DNA from: a virus
Virus record (IMG/VR): IMGVR_UViG_3300007346_000025
Span: 1-64,000 of that record
Strand: one strand, 5' to 3'
DNA: 64,000 bases
Shown: one piece after another, positions 30,401 to 38,516 of the stretch
Numbering within the stretch: position 1 is the first letter of the stretch
Layout of the letters: the number at the start of each line of letters is the position of its first letter
Made by a program: the position numbers and the translations under genes
Notes under the pieces: model-generated
What the model saw: the letters and a program-made list of their open reading frames with translations, nothing else
Databases searched by the model: none
Told to the model about the DNA's origin: nothing

Positions 30401-32581
30401 TTGTTTCCACTAAGAAATAATGATAAGGTTACTAATTATGTAATTGCATTGCTTCAAACAAAAGCAGGATCTCTAGTTAAAAAATATGGTACTGGTCCTG
30501 AAGCAACAAGAGCATTTATTTCAGAATATAAAAACTCTATTGTAAACTATGTCTTCCAAAACTATATGTCAAACTTTATTGACGGTAAAGGAAACATAGT
30601 AAATGTTCCTACAGAGTATAAAGAAATGCCTGTAAAAATTAAAAAAGGAATTAAGAATGGAGCTCAAGTAGTTGATAATGTTGTCTATATAGATGAAGCT
30701 AGAATTTCTAAAGACTATGCTGAAAAATTATTTGCAGCAGAATCTGAAGCAGAAAATAGCTATAGAGCCCGTGGTCTTAGACCATTTAGAGCAGCAGAAA
30801 ATGTTTTTCCAACTGAATCTAGCTTCTTTAAATATGTAGTAGAAAGAGAGTATCAAAGATCTATGATACCTTTAGAAAAAGCATTGGAAAATAAAACATT
30901 TAAATATCTTAGAAATGTACTTAAATCATCTATTAAAGATGTTAAAACATTAAATGAACAAACTTATGAGGCATTTTTAAATCAAAGAGCTATGATCTTT
31001 GCATTTAATAGAGAAGCTCTTATGAAAACTATTAACTATTCTTATTCAGATCAGTTAATGGCATTAATTAGAGAATTCTCACAACTCAAAGATAAGTACC
31101 CAATATTAAATCAACTTACTAAACCTGCACTTAAAACAGGTGAAAAAGTAATCTCATTAAATGACTCCAGAATGTTAAAAGATCCACAGCTTGCTGAGAT
31201 CTATTATCAGAACATTAAAGATCTTGGGGATCCTACAGTTAAAAAAGTAGCTTTAGAATCAGACAATGAAAGAATAAGTGAGATGTTTGGTATACTTCCA
31301 TTAGTAGCTGTCTACCAACACGGTATTGGTTATAGCAGATTTGGATTTAATGAAGCACTTCCTTATGATAAATTCTTAGAAGTAATGGATTCTGCATCAA
31401 AGATATTCTTAGAAAAACAACTTAATAATGCTACTCTAGGAAATATCTATTTAAAGCTAATGGATCCTAAGAATAAATTATTTAAAGACTTTGTGGTTTC
31501 TCCAAAAGACTTTAATAATCCTACAGAAGAAACATTAGAACCTGAAGTTACAAATGAAGAGGTTGATGTTGAAGAAGAGGTTATTACTACACCATCAACT
31601 CAATTAGATTCTGAAAATACAATTAATATCTATGCAGGTACAGGAGAGAATGCTGAGTTAAGTAATTTTGCTGTAAGACCTTTTTCTCCAGTTATTGATG
31701 GAGTAGAATTAGGCCAATTTAACACTGTTGAGGGAGCATTTCAAGCAATGAAAATACTTAACTACTCAAGTGATAGACAAGTACAGACTGATAAATATAA
31801 AGCATTAAAAACAGCTACTGGTGCAAATGCTAAAGCTATAGGTCAAAAGGTTACTGGTTTAGACAAAAAATCTTGGGATAAAAATTCTTCTAGAATTATG
31901 AAAGAATTATTATTACAATCATTCCAACAAAATCCAGACGTTCTTGCTAAACTTCTTGCTACAGGTAATGCTACTCTCACTCATGTAGGTACTGAAAAAC
32001 CTAATAGATGGACTACAGAGTTTCCTAGATTACTAATGGAAGTAAGAGAAGAACTAGGTGGTACTCAACCTACAGAAATAAATCAAAAAATAAAAGATAT
32101 TATTGATAAAAGTAATTTAGAAAAAGATGAATATGAAGTAGTATTAGTTAATGGTGTTCAAACTTTTGTTGATTTAAGATTAATGCCAGAAAGCATTAAA
32201 AAAGGATATGGTGTATACTATTCTTTACAGAAAGATGGTTTACTTAAAAGAGCGGGTAAAAAAATAATAGTTCCTGGATATGAAGATATACAACTAATAT
32301 ATGATCAACTTGATGGTTCAATAATAGAATTAAGCACAGGATTGTTAATTCCAACACAAGAAAAAACACAAAGTAAAGTTATAAATGAATTACAGGATAT
32401 GTTTGAATTTAGAAATATTAGACTCGTATTAGAAAAATCTGATAAAATAACTGCTAATGAACCTAATACTGTTATCTCAAGTTTGGAAGGTCTATCTACT
32501 CAACCTACTCAAGAAGAATCTAAGAAAAATGCACCGGAAGGTCTACCTCCAATTGACAGATCTATAGACTCTTGTAGTTAA
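21491..32581 (+). CDS. Giant virion RNA polymerase with zincin-like motif and C-terminal NADAR domain
   Basis: This is the largest gene in the window (3696 aa). D2453-F-D2455-V-D2457, in the context SGSDFDVDKL, matches the DxDxD Mg-binding loop of the crAss-like single-chain RNA polymerase. The preceding RIPVQGLNS and VYEFLDP segments parallel the layout around the beta-prime NADFDGD loop. H955-E-x-x-H959 (IYHEAWHGF), with EEILAEDF ~30 residues later as a candidate third ligand, looks like a zincin-type protease. Residues ~3376-3525 are a NADAR (YbiA-like) domain: LSNFAVRPF, VEGAFQAMK with E3414, LLATGNATLTH. The polymerase would transcribe early phage genes after ejection. The NADAR domain may remove ADP-ribose from nucleic acid. 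The intact fusion is seen directly; in-virion processing cannot be judged from sequence. Confidence 0.85.
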   Translation: MKITCALSQNQIKNLYSNVYGNMLSSLKEDTPFDVNTYMASVFDKISQKSSPENAAKFVQQIPKMVSVAANREDLFDLEIDLNAVRKLVKEFANEDTGIESVMKRFAPKKSSSTKKELTNKKANEAFDPTQTEDKPAETRPLSLKPFSIFNTSYQEFEAIDPKAKEEGYQEVADETKEFIYTALGKIAAANTDLDNAMDTAQYQGKELRLKPIVLASAPVEMLDKYSTRIKNVSTFFRNSNKKNNRVIQATEIILMAISDEQGQLLYFDNEGNIVDTPEQGRVVYQFLRNVIQENGKYVDVNIYGYSNQIASPEEISKATGVPVEEVAKNQQADFKALYDYKKSILDGNIALAPLTGISEGVSPKQSKQIITLANINQFPFGSDSIFKSIKPVKTPRGIFKDGDTTITIEGTEYKIDRPNATDDIINKVADVFSNPNISNKQKYNFYLQFFSKKASPYTRRHNVEYAESTDELIFTYSPTTYAEKYSKFQPIDNLNTPEAKELIVDILKNASGTKGKYFSAKMNYDETNLSKNGFLDYNLETRTVDEEFSNYIELLKTLPRTTIYFSESSDPKKFNAYMNFRIPTEFIKNVEKAKENPALVEPSPTRKQKNILVDYLKGQPKITQNLKLNVSATTKKGMENISNEDSEIKNIDESKFKRLTNTNESENGFSVEDGILRIRVGGLDVFGRTGGATQISLKVPEGFNPNLFAEKLKDISHEGGITTPEAVNQVITDIKNALNPNVTTDISKQGVVNTSAAGNEFGTFNITSPVTGESLVVALDKKFFKEAPLLTVGTPVSLALTTSETEDMYIPDIIEVRNSEGKTIGRVMETDYGKKETPLDNYYRELKKQRSKTIEEKIEESTNTKGTANPKDGLAGKFFLRSGHLQYDATPEQVKKADSWWNTSDLNKYLSFEQGVAIVNSDAFARFIAYGSILNGKLGMIQIANKGSMVDIYHEAWHGFSQLFLTPEEKTRLYKEVQRKLGRNKKLSFFDIEEILAEDFRTYAKNPKALEDSPERNSIFRRILNFLKELLGIGSVTNVTDIKKVRELYNNLYFNENLNQYTPSIDNVMFDLLNRNSGLQTLADENIQALNRQDATTVKNSMDSIISKLTDNLYSERKEDIEQLGQNKSATTKLLEDPRNRNALYSYIFDQLDTRRIELQDQLDNLEDDTKNFLEKQKLENNIRILTAALDNWGNQSNGMIKYHIENSDFNLLREKFVEMTPEQEDAVEDVEDTDTEPTAAEDTERVGDKKIGDRSLLELADKEVVYILKSLFKKDRSGKVILNELGFEELVDFRSTWNNVVRTIGGEQDPIEQYKLLKDAIKIHPEFEQLVNFKLADPNPDSENASNNLYEAKATTAFWQTFSKPRVPLLQSTIFTNGITQITEASIEAVDILRGFENKFKADINNAYIIRRNEDNVPMLALQALVEDFSDKNGNLDDTKYYEFARRLGIYLDDITIIKRALTKNQKAAEEYGLPYIFKTVKKVADLEVNPNATEKQLKFVEDFKKNPIFYLRTQIPAGIISNKEETQKYALKKLAELQSKYGLDTSNFGVLNAEGNTVYELIEKSTASKIAYAINKAEKLSDLWNSSTLKYMSYLNPAINTFTNNSRFLKTIFDFNDPEFTKRSDKELELFLSSGTQQIVNEEFGIKDGNNTTSLDTTSKFLQEMNSMLKAGVQEFIRHASKSSAFGLRVSGDIIGRPGKLDSDPRLWIDIDMFADNTADSYALKTHIVPYIATEANRIYKFKQNRTEFEKYQGYNNETPSGKMAGEVFTAFDNVLRPSTKQAIYSAIDNAILNKEYFDFISFIKTDQTGLADKIRTDVLDYFNELTEENYNILQETNYISPDIINRLKKFNLSKEEQDKLLTRAYTFNSWIHNFETINLMYGDMAQYNHIKEELHKRNTGLTSTGRSFRTDIAAQNLVKGALRKNSYAEKKGFNYVEYDGTLNTAIIQDIERSSVYLPVIEKALIEDYTNKLKETIKDPAKLTEAVEYRVKKDLDAYKKMVEGDGQGWVTFDTYRILKNLENAWSYEQEELFTKITDGEFVSPTEIIQMFPVYKIQNFGHLANTGLPVNAMHKFALAPLIPSMIEGSDLQSLHEQMMANNIQYVTFQSGSKVGSVTSEKDSKGKAAADIIYKDDEMKNLNRDINFTPNTIYVDYLKNVTNVNSSYKEKATFSTQLRKLILGSMYREGKIINPNNEATVKEYEKTVDEYTKLLKFELLNEIGYEEVDGKYIGNLTNFLDLVQRELGRRKLPEHHIEFVGQNLDSTLKTDLSLHLRADDIEKILVSLIEKRFIKQKVKGEALVQVSSAMTNGIWSTPTFKKATAEEIRKYIGTNNLPFYNPSKDGTSAMKVAIALQGDFIKLLRRKDVAVIDTVDGKRTLNKKASLAKLNQLIKDEAWLENNRDLIRMSAVRIPVQGLNSMEFMEVYEFLDPAASNIIITPTEIVAKSGSDFDVDKLITFMPNIDNRGMFIKSGMSEEQFQDFVKRNKNNKDRVKETIKTQKSALENKLITTINNILALPDNYANLVRPNSTYLLKDIADKLQDFVSEYDRFKNKLGQEYVTITDKEDKKVKVISPTRTLETGYNLHKHDVNLTGKKVLGITAIENSLNPILNSLGAAMPKTYKHSYYDNAIKKWVETDTTYNTNLYLPHRKMADGRISLSHTESLDGDSISDVLSQMMNGLVDVEKDAWIFFIQANLEIAPTLLYLIKAGVPKEHAIMFVSNPLVRDYAKNKRLYNSAYSELSGRKLDDKSYAQYQAATDVIISQLPTLIEDQLSNIRDTETIYVRTGRFNPYLQEMEYEDIPMTKLQLIQKVKDKNFAESFINVRKDSKKGGIIFNKPSISNKKYYLDTKFYTQAYINKNKEFDLDLMKRVILDPKSSKYRGAAMAMFMHFIEIEKQIRGLQTLKRLANPDTRTSKTLEEVIRRGVSLEELKELSKVDPELVRKLVEESILGSFFDNKLIGELVKPLFPLRNNDKVTNYVIALLQTKAGSLVKKYGTGPEATRAFISEYKNSIVNYVFQNYMSNFIDGKGNIVNVPTEYKEMPVKIKKGIKNGAQVVDNVVYIDEARISKDYAEKLFAAESEAENSYRARGLRPFRAAENVFPTESSFFKYVVEREYQRSMIPLEKALENKTFKYLRNVLKSSIKDVKTLNEQTYEAFLNQRAMIFAFNREALMKTINYSYSDQLMALIREFSQLKDKYPILNQLTKPALKTGEKVISLNDSRMLKDPQLAEIYYQNIKDLGDPTVKKVALESDNERISEMFGILPLVAVYQHGIGYSRFGFNEALPYDKFLEVMDSASKIFLEKQLNNATLGNIYLKLMDPKNKLFKDFVVSPKDFNNPTEETLEPEVTNEEVDVEEEVITTPSTQLDSENTINIYAGTGENAELSNFAVRPFSPVIDGVELGQFNTVEGAFQAMKILNYSSDRQVQTDKYKALKTATGANAKAIGQKVTGLDKKSWDKNSSRIMKELLLQSFQQNPDVLAKLLATGNATLTHVGTEKPNRWTTEFPRLLMEVREELGGTQPTEINQKIKDIIDKSNLEKDEYEVVLVNGVQTFVDLRLMPESIKKGYGVYYSLQKDGLLKRAGKKIIVPGYEDIQLIYDQLDGSIIELSTGLLIPTQEKTQSKVINELQDMFEFRNIRLVLEKSDKITANEPNTVISSLEGLSTQPTQEESKKNAPEGLPPIDRSIDSCS

Positions 32582-32587
32582 AAATTC

Positions 32588-32600
32588 GTATATTTATATA
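32588..32600 (+). promoter_or_regulatory. Putative promoter box (GTATATTTATATA)
   Basis: The 30-base gap before the ATG at 32612 contains GTATATTTATATA. The TATATTTA core starts 23 bases before the start codon, at a spacing close to that upstream of 6515 and 56080. The match is to TAnnTTT-type Bacteroidota -7 boxes. No -33 box is evident. Confidence 0.45.
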
Positions 32601-32611
32601 AATAAGAAACA

Positions 32612-35600
32612 ATGCCTTGTAAGACTCAAATAAAAAACAAACTAACCGATCAAGTATATGATCTCGCACAACCTGGTTTAGGTATGTCTCAAGCTAATGC
32701 TAATGCACTTGCTGCTGATATAAATAGAAGTTTTGGTACACAGGTGGTTAGATTTAATAGTTATGTTACAGATGATCTTCTTGAAATGGATATTAATATC
32801 CCGCAAAGTTTAATAGATGTTTACTATGATAATGAACTTATATTAGAAGCAAAAGAACTAGAACAAAGCATTGAAGATGCAAGAAGAGCTCAACAAGAAG
32901 ATGCTGCTCGTTCAGGTGTAGAATATACAGATCAGTATTTATTTGATAATTCTTCTGCGGTAGAGGTAGCACTCTCCAGAGAAGGTATTGAAAGAAGGAG
33001 AGATATACAAATAGCAGAAGCACTTGGTGAGAAATATAGTAAAGCATTTAATATTCCTTATCAAATTATTACTGAGGGTCAAGCTATAGAAATTTTATCT
33101 GAAAGCCCAACACCATATAAAGGTAATATGTCTTCTTTTTTCTATGGGGACATAGTATACTTTGTTGAAGGTAAGTTTAAAGCCGGTAATGTAGTGCATG
33201 AGTATGCACACCCTTTAGTAAAAGGTATTCAGTTTCAGAACCCAAAGTTATTTGATAACTTATTTAATCAACTTAGTTTAAGTGAAACCGGAAAAAGAGC
33301 TTTACAGATTGTAAAAGAAAGATATCCTGAACTTGGAACAGACACGGTAAGATTTAAAGAAGAAGCCATTGTTACTGGAATAGAATTAGATTCTAATAAA
33401 AAACTGGATGAGACTATCAAAGATGATAATTTATTCCAAAGATTCATTACTAATGTAATGGCAGCTATTAAAAAAGTTTTAAGGGCTTTATCCACTAAAG
33501 TAAATCTTAAATCTTTGGATTCTACCACTACTAGAGATGAATTAGTTGATATGCTATTAGATGAAGACTTTGTAATTGAAGATTTAGAATATCAATTGTC
33601 TTTACTTCCAGAGTTTAAAAAAGAAGCTGAAAGTTTTCTAAATGATCTAGAAAAAGCTAAGAGTAAGGAACTTCTAACTGTAATTGATAGATACTATGAT
33701 AATGTTAACTTTCAACTTAATAAATTACGTAAGTCTCCTGATCAAGTAAAAAGTTTATTAGAAGGAAAAGTTGGAGAAGATATTTTAAAAAATATTGAAT
33801 CTTTTCTATCCCCATATATTGTAAGAAGTAAAAACTTAACAGCTGAGGAAGTTGAAGAAATTATCAATGCTATTGAAGAGAGTGAAGAAGATACTAGACT
33901 TAGAGCAATTGCATTTGTAAACAGTTTAGCTGAATCACAAGTTTATGCTGAAAGAATTAATAATGCCTTAGAAAAATTAGTTAGTACAAAAAGACACCTA
34001 ACACCAGAAGGAATTACCCAGGTAATTTACTATAAAGATATGTTGTCTGGACAATTTGCATTTTTTGAAGAAGCTGTAAAACAGTTAAATATTCCAAGAG
34101 ATAGTTCTATTATTCAAAAAATTCTTTCTGTAAAACAAGTTATCAAAGATGATCTAGAAGAAATAAATGAGATAATGTTTGATTTTTCTAAAGATTTAAT
34201 GAATGATGCTACTAAAAATATGCAGGAAAATTTAAATGCAGAATTTAAAGATAGGATAACTCAAATACTTAAAGCAGACGGTTTTAAAGAGGCTGATATA
34301 AATAAATTTTTAAACTCTGTTATTGATCTGATTGATATAAATAATAAAAAAGATTTTAAGGAAAGTGAACTTAATGCTTTACTTCCAAAAGCTTCTCCAA
34401 GAATAAGGTATATATTGAGAGCTGTAAAAAAATATGTAACAAAACATATTACACCAGATGTTATTCAAGATTTTCTTACAGGATATACACAAGATATTGG
34501 TCAAATTGGTTCTAGTTTGGTTCCACTTGGTAATATTGATGATGTATTAGGTGCTGTATTTAACTTTATGAAAGATAGAGCTGCAGATACAGATGTAGAA
34601 TCTCAACGTCAGTTAAATCAAATGGCTGATAGTTTATATCCATTCTTAGAAAAAGTAGGTTGGAATCCAAATAAAACTACTCAGCTTGGTGACCTTTTAT
34701 TATTTAAGGATACTGTTAAATTAGAAAGAAATGGTGAGTTAGTTGAAAAAGAAGTATACTCTTTTATTGATAAGTTTAAAAACTATAGAGCTGATAAAAC
34801 CCAATTAGAGTATGATCTTAAAAGAGCTAGAGAATTAAAGGATCAAGAACTTATTGATAGAGCAACTGAAGCTTTATGGGATTTTCATGAAAAATATATG
34901 CATAGAACTTTTACTCCTGAAGTGTATAAAGTTTTAAATATGTTTAAACAAGAAAATACTGTTATACATCCAGAAACAGGTGAAGTTTTAACGGTATCTA
35001 AAGAACTTTCTATGGAAGCATACCGAGAAAGAAAGAAAGCTTTAGAAACTTTAAATACTCAGAATAAAAGAGACTTTACAGAACTTGATGATTTGTTTGA
35101 TTACAATGAAGCTAGTGTAGCTAAAATACAGTATGAAGAACTATATAGTGTTATTGAACCAACAACCGGTGAATACAAACAAGGTGATGAATTAAAAAAA
35201 GTATTACTTAGAATTAAGTATAGAAATGATTCTAGAAAATTCTATGACTTTGATGTAAACTATGATAGAGTTCAAAGAGATCTAGATAATTTTATTAATG
35301 TAAGACTTGCAGCTAGAGGTATTACTCTTGATGCTACACCAGAAAGATTTCAAGCAGAGTTAGATAGATATCTACGTAAAAATTTTAGAGTTGCATACAC
35401 TGAAGAATATTATAAAGAATTAACAGCAATTTTTAATGAAATAGCTAGAATTAATGCTAAAGCTTCTGAATCAGATGTATCTAAAAAACTTGCTAGTTTA
35501 TATGATCAAAGAAAAACATATGTAAATATGGTTACTGATAAAGATGGAGAACCTAATGCTCTTAATCTTGACAGAGTTCAAATTGATCAAGTTAAACTTA

Positions 35601-38485
35601 TAGAAGATGAAATTGTTTCATTACAAAGTCAATTTGATAAAGCTTCTGGATTAACTAAAGAAGAAGCTGCTAGGTTACAGTTTTATGAAGTAAGATATAT
35701 TTCTAAAGGTAAAACTAATGAGTTATCTGATGAACAAAAATTAGAGTACTATAATCTTTCTAACAAATCAAATAAGTTTGGTTTATCTTCACAAGAAATG
35801 ACCAATTTAAGAAACTTATATAGACGTTTATCTGAACTTACTGATTTAATCCCTACTGATTATTATTTTGAAGCTTTTAACACAGCTGTAAATGGTGTTG
35901 ATATAGAGGAAATAAATTTTGAAAATGCTGATCAATGGATTAATTCTGATAATGTAGTATTAGCAAAAGCAGAAAGTGAAAGATTTGCAGAATGGTTTGA
36001 TAGAAATCATTATCAAAAAATGGTATATAATCCAGAAATAAATAGATATGAGAAAAAATATTTTAGAATTAAAGTATGGAGTGTATCAAGACCAACTGAC
36101 CCAAGATATTACAAAAAAACAGAAGTAATTAATCCTGCAACAAAAGAAAAAATAGAAGTATCTGGTGTTCCAGTTTCTAGATACACTATATCTAAAATTA
36201 AAGATAAATATAGAACAGGATATAATCCACAAACTAAAAAAGTTGAACTTAAAGTTGGAGTTCATATTAACAATAAAGGACAGTTTTTACCAAGAGAGTA
36301 CAATCCTAGTTTAGAAAATTCAGCATATGATAATAAGTATATGAATGAAAAGTATTATAAATTAAATACTAATAGTTCTACTTATAAATTACTTCAAAAA
36401 GTTAAAGAAGAATTTCTAAAAATTCAAGAAGGATCAGGAGAATATGAAAAATTATATTTAGATCTTCCAAGATTTAGAAAAAGAACTAATCTTGAAAGAA
36501 TTCAATCTGGTGATATACAAAGAAAGGGGGCTGCTTTTAAAGGAACATTGAAAGATGTTAAAGCCTCATTTAAAGCAGCAGAGGATGATCAAGACAAAGG
36601 TTTTAATGCTAATATTGATCCTTCATTTGTTCCTACGGATATGGATGGAAATCCAATATCAAGAATCCCAGTTCGTGGTCTATTTGCATTAGATGTTACT
36701 GAAACTTCTACAGATGTGTTAAGAGCACTTGGAGAATATATGTATTCAATAAATAAAACTAATGCACTTAAAAAAGATGAACCATTGTATTTAGCACTAA
36801 GAAATGTTTTATCTGATCCTAAAAATGCTGCTAAAAATATTAATCAAGCAAGTTCTACTCTTAGAAACTCTGGGTTAGGTGTAATGAGACTTCTACCTAA
36901 AAGTGAAAACCGTAAACTTAGACTTTTTAATGAAATACTTGAAAGAGAACTTTATGGTCAAGTAACTGATGATTTTCAACAAAATTTTAAATGGTTTGCA
37001 AAAGCTAGTGGAAAAATAATGGGTTTAGCAAGTTTATCTTTTTATGCTTTAGATGTTCAATCTGCAATGAAAAACAGATTTGGTATGACTGTGCAGAAAA
37101 TGATTCTTGCAGCTGGAGGCAGATTTATTAATACTAAATCATTAGCTACTGGTAAAATAAAAGCAGTTAAAGCTATGACAGAACTTACAACTTCTGGAGT
37201 ATATGAAAGAGGAGCTAAAAGTTTAAATATGCAAATGATGGATGCATTTGATTTAATACCTGGTAGAGCTCAATCTGATTTTGCACAATCTCTTACAAGA
37301 ACTATCTTATCAGATGCTAGTAATGCAACATTTTTATATGATTTTAGAAGATGGGTTGCAAATGAAGCATCATTAGAAGTTGGATATGCAGTACTGGATT
37401 ACCAAATGATAGAACAAAAAATGCCTAATGGTAAGTCTAGAATGATTCCATATTCAGAAGCTTTTGAAATAGGACCTGATAAATTATTAAAACTTAAAGA
37501 TGGCATTAATCCTGAATATGGTATGACTCAAATTAAACATACTTATGTTGATGGAGAAACCTATGAAGATTTGGCTAAGATGTATAACACAACTGTAGAA
37601 AATCTTAAGGATTACAATAAAGTAGAAAACTTATCTGAGTTAGACCCTGGTACAGAAATAATAATTTCCAATGCTAAAGAATTTAAAAATATACGTAGAA
37701 GATTAGCTGGTATAAATAAAAAACTCAATGGATATATTATAAGTATTGATAATCCGTCATTAAGTAGAAACTTACTATATAAACTATTTACTTATTCACG
37801 TAACTATGCTACGGGAATGTTTTTACAAAGATTTCAATTTGATACAGATAAAGATAATTTCTTTGGAGAAGTATATGACTGGGATTTAGATACTACATCT
37901 AGAGGTTTTTATATTACAGGAACTATTGCAATTATTAATTTAATTAGAGACTTTCAAAAATATAAAGGAATAATGACTGCTGATGAAGTAGCAGCTGTTA
38001 AACAAATGATATTTGAATTTGCATATTTATTCTTACTTGCTGCTGCTATTTATTTTGTATTTGGGTATGATCCTGGTGATGAAGATAGATGGGAAAAATT
38101 AAAAGGAAGAGAAGAAGAATACGGTAAGGCTGGTTGGATGGCTAATCAAATTCTTTATCAATTAATTATGGTAAAAAGAGAAAATGAAACATTTATTCCT
38201 ATACCAGGAGTAGGTTATGATGAATGGACTGAATATGTATCTACATCAACTATTGCTCTAGGACCTACACTTGAAGTTTATGAAGATCTTGCAGTAGATT
38301 TGTATCGTCTCTTAACAAACAGTGAAAAAGCATACTATAAACAAGATGTTGGTCCATATAAATGGCAAGAAAAAGGTTCTGCAAAAATATGGAATGATAT
38401 AGGTAGAGTATTTGGTATTAAAGGTAAAAATGTTTCACCAGTATGGGCAATTAAAAAAGCTGAAATGGCTGAAAATCTTAAATAA
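32612..38485 (+). CDS. Giant virion protein, 1957 aa: HExxH motif, LysM-like segment, C-terminal membrane helices
   Basis: The N-terminal region carries H196-E-Y-A-H200 (VVHEYAHPL), with EEAIVTGIE downstream as a possible third zinc ligand. This suggests a zincin-type peptidase domain. The long middle is Lys/Glu-rich and helical. Residues ~1643-1688 (GETYEDLAKMYNTTVENL, then GTEIIIS) look like a LysM-type glycan-binding repeat. Two hydrophobic segments near residues 1766-1782 (FYITGTIAIINLI) and 1800-1822 (FAYLFLLAAAIYFVFGY) may insert into the inner membrane. Together these suggest an ejected protein that contacts peptidoglycan and membrane during genome and polymerase delivery. This is inference from motifs and from position as the last gene of the late block. 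A bidirectional terminator follows immediately. Confidence 0.65.
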   Translation: MPCKTQIKNKLTDQVYDLAQPGLGMSQANANALAADINRSFGTQVVRFNSYVTDDLLEMDINIPQSLIDVYYDNELILEAKELEQSIEDARRAQQEDAARSGVEYTDQYLFDNSSAVEVALSREGIERRRDIQIAEALGEKYSKAFNIPYQIITEGQAIEILSESPTPYKGNMSSFFYGDIVYFVEGKFKAGNVVHEYAHPLVKGIQFQNPKLFDNLFNQLSLSETGKRALQIVKERYPELGTDTVRFKEEAIVTGIELDSNKKLDETIKDDNLFQRFITNVMAAIKKVLRALSTKVNLKSLDSTTTRDELVDMLLDEDFVIEDLEYQLSLLPEFKKEAESFLNDLEKAKSKELLTVIDRYYDNVNFQLNKLRKSPDQVKSLLEGKVGEDILKNIESFLSPYIVRSKNLTAEEVEEIINAIEESEEDTRLRAIAFVNSLAESQVYAERINNALEKLVSTKRHLTPEGITQVIYYKDMLSGQFAFFEEAVKQLNIPRDSSIIQKILSVKQVIKDDLEEINEIMFDFSKDLMNDATKNMQENLNAEFKDRITQILKADGFKEADINKFLNSVIDLIDINNKKDFKESELNALLPKASPRIRYILRAVKKYVTKHITPDVIQDFLTGYTQDIGQIGSSLVPLGNIDDVLGAVFNFMKDRAADTDVESQRQLNQMADSLYPFLEKVGWNPNKTTQLGDLLLFKDTVKLERNGELVEKEVYSFIDKFKNYRADKTQLEYDLKRARELKDQELIDRATEALWDFHEKYMHRTFTPEVYKVLNMFKQENTVIHPETGEVLTVSKELSMEAYRERKKALETLNTQNKRDFTELDDLFDYNEASVAKIQYEELYSVIEPTTGEYKQGDELKKVLLRIKYRNDSRKFYDFDVNYDRVQRDLDNFINVRLAARGITLDATPERFQAELDRYLRKNFRVAYTEEYYKELTAIFNEIARINAKASESDVSKKLASLYDQRKTYVNMVTDKDGEPNALNLDRVQIDQVKLIEDEIVSLQSQFDKASGLTKEEAARLQFYEVRYISKGKTNELSDEQKLEYYNLSNKSNKFGLSSQEMTNLRNLYRRLSELTDLIPTDYYFEAFNTAVNGVDIEEINFENADQWINSDNVVLAKAESERFAEWFDRNHYQKMVYNPEINRYEKKYFRIKVWSVSRPTDPRYYKKTEVINPATKEKIEVSGVPVSRYTISKIKDKYRTGYNPQTKKVELKVGVHINNKGQFLPREYNPSLENSAYDNKYMNEKYYKLNTNSSTYKLLQKVKEEFLKIQEGSGEYEKLYLDLPRFRKRTNLERIQSGDIQRKGAAFKGTLKDVKASFKAAEDDQDKGFNANIDPSFVPTDMDGNPISRIPVRGLFALDVTETSTDVLRALGEYMYSINKTNALKKDEPLYLALRNVLSDPKNAAKNINQASSTLRNSGLGVMRLLPKSENRKLRLFNEILERELYGQVTDDFQQNFKWFAKASGKIMGLASLSFYALDVQSAMKNRFGMTVQKMILAAGGRFINTKSLATGKIKAVKAMTELTTSGVYERGAKSLNMQMMDAFDLIPGRAQSDFAQSLTRTILSDASNATFLYDFRRWVANEASLEVGYAVLDYQMIEQKMPNGKSRMIPYSEAFEIGPDKLLKLKDGINPEYGMTQIKHTYVDGETYEDLAKMYNTTVENLKDYNKVENLSELDPGTEIIISNAKEFKNIRRRLAGINKKLNGYIISIDNPSLSRNLLYKLFTYSRNYATGMFLQRFQFDTDKDNFFGEVYDWDLDTTSRGFYITGTIAIINLIRDFQKYKGIMTADEVAAVKQMIFEFAYLFLLAAAIYFVFGYDPGDEDRWEKLKGREEEYGKAGWMANQILYQLIMVKRENETFIPIPGVGYDEWTEYVSTSTIALGPTLEVYEDLAVDLYRLLTNSEKAYYKQDVGPYKWQEKGSAKIWNDIGRVFGIKGKNVSPVWAIKKAEMAENLK

Positions 38486-38516
38486 AAAAAGGGGGTCATT
38501 AACCCCCTTTTCTTTT
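38484..38516. terminator. Bidirectional intrinsic terminator between convergent blocks
   Basis: A GGGGGT/ACCCCC stem (38491-38496 with 38502-38507) is flanked by seven A on the left and TTTTCTTTT on the right. It works as a rho-independent terminator in both directions. It separates the + strand late genes from the - strand genes, and the final codon of the - strand thioesterase gene reaches into its T-tract. Confidence 0.9.
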
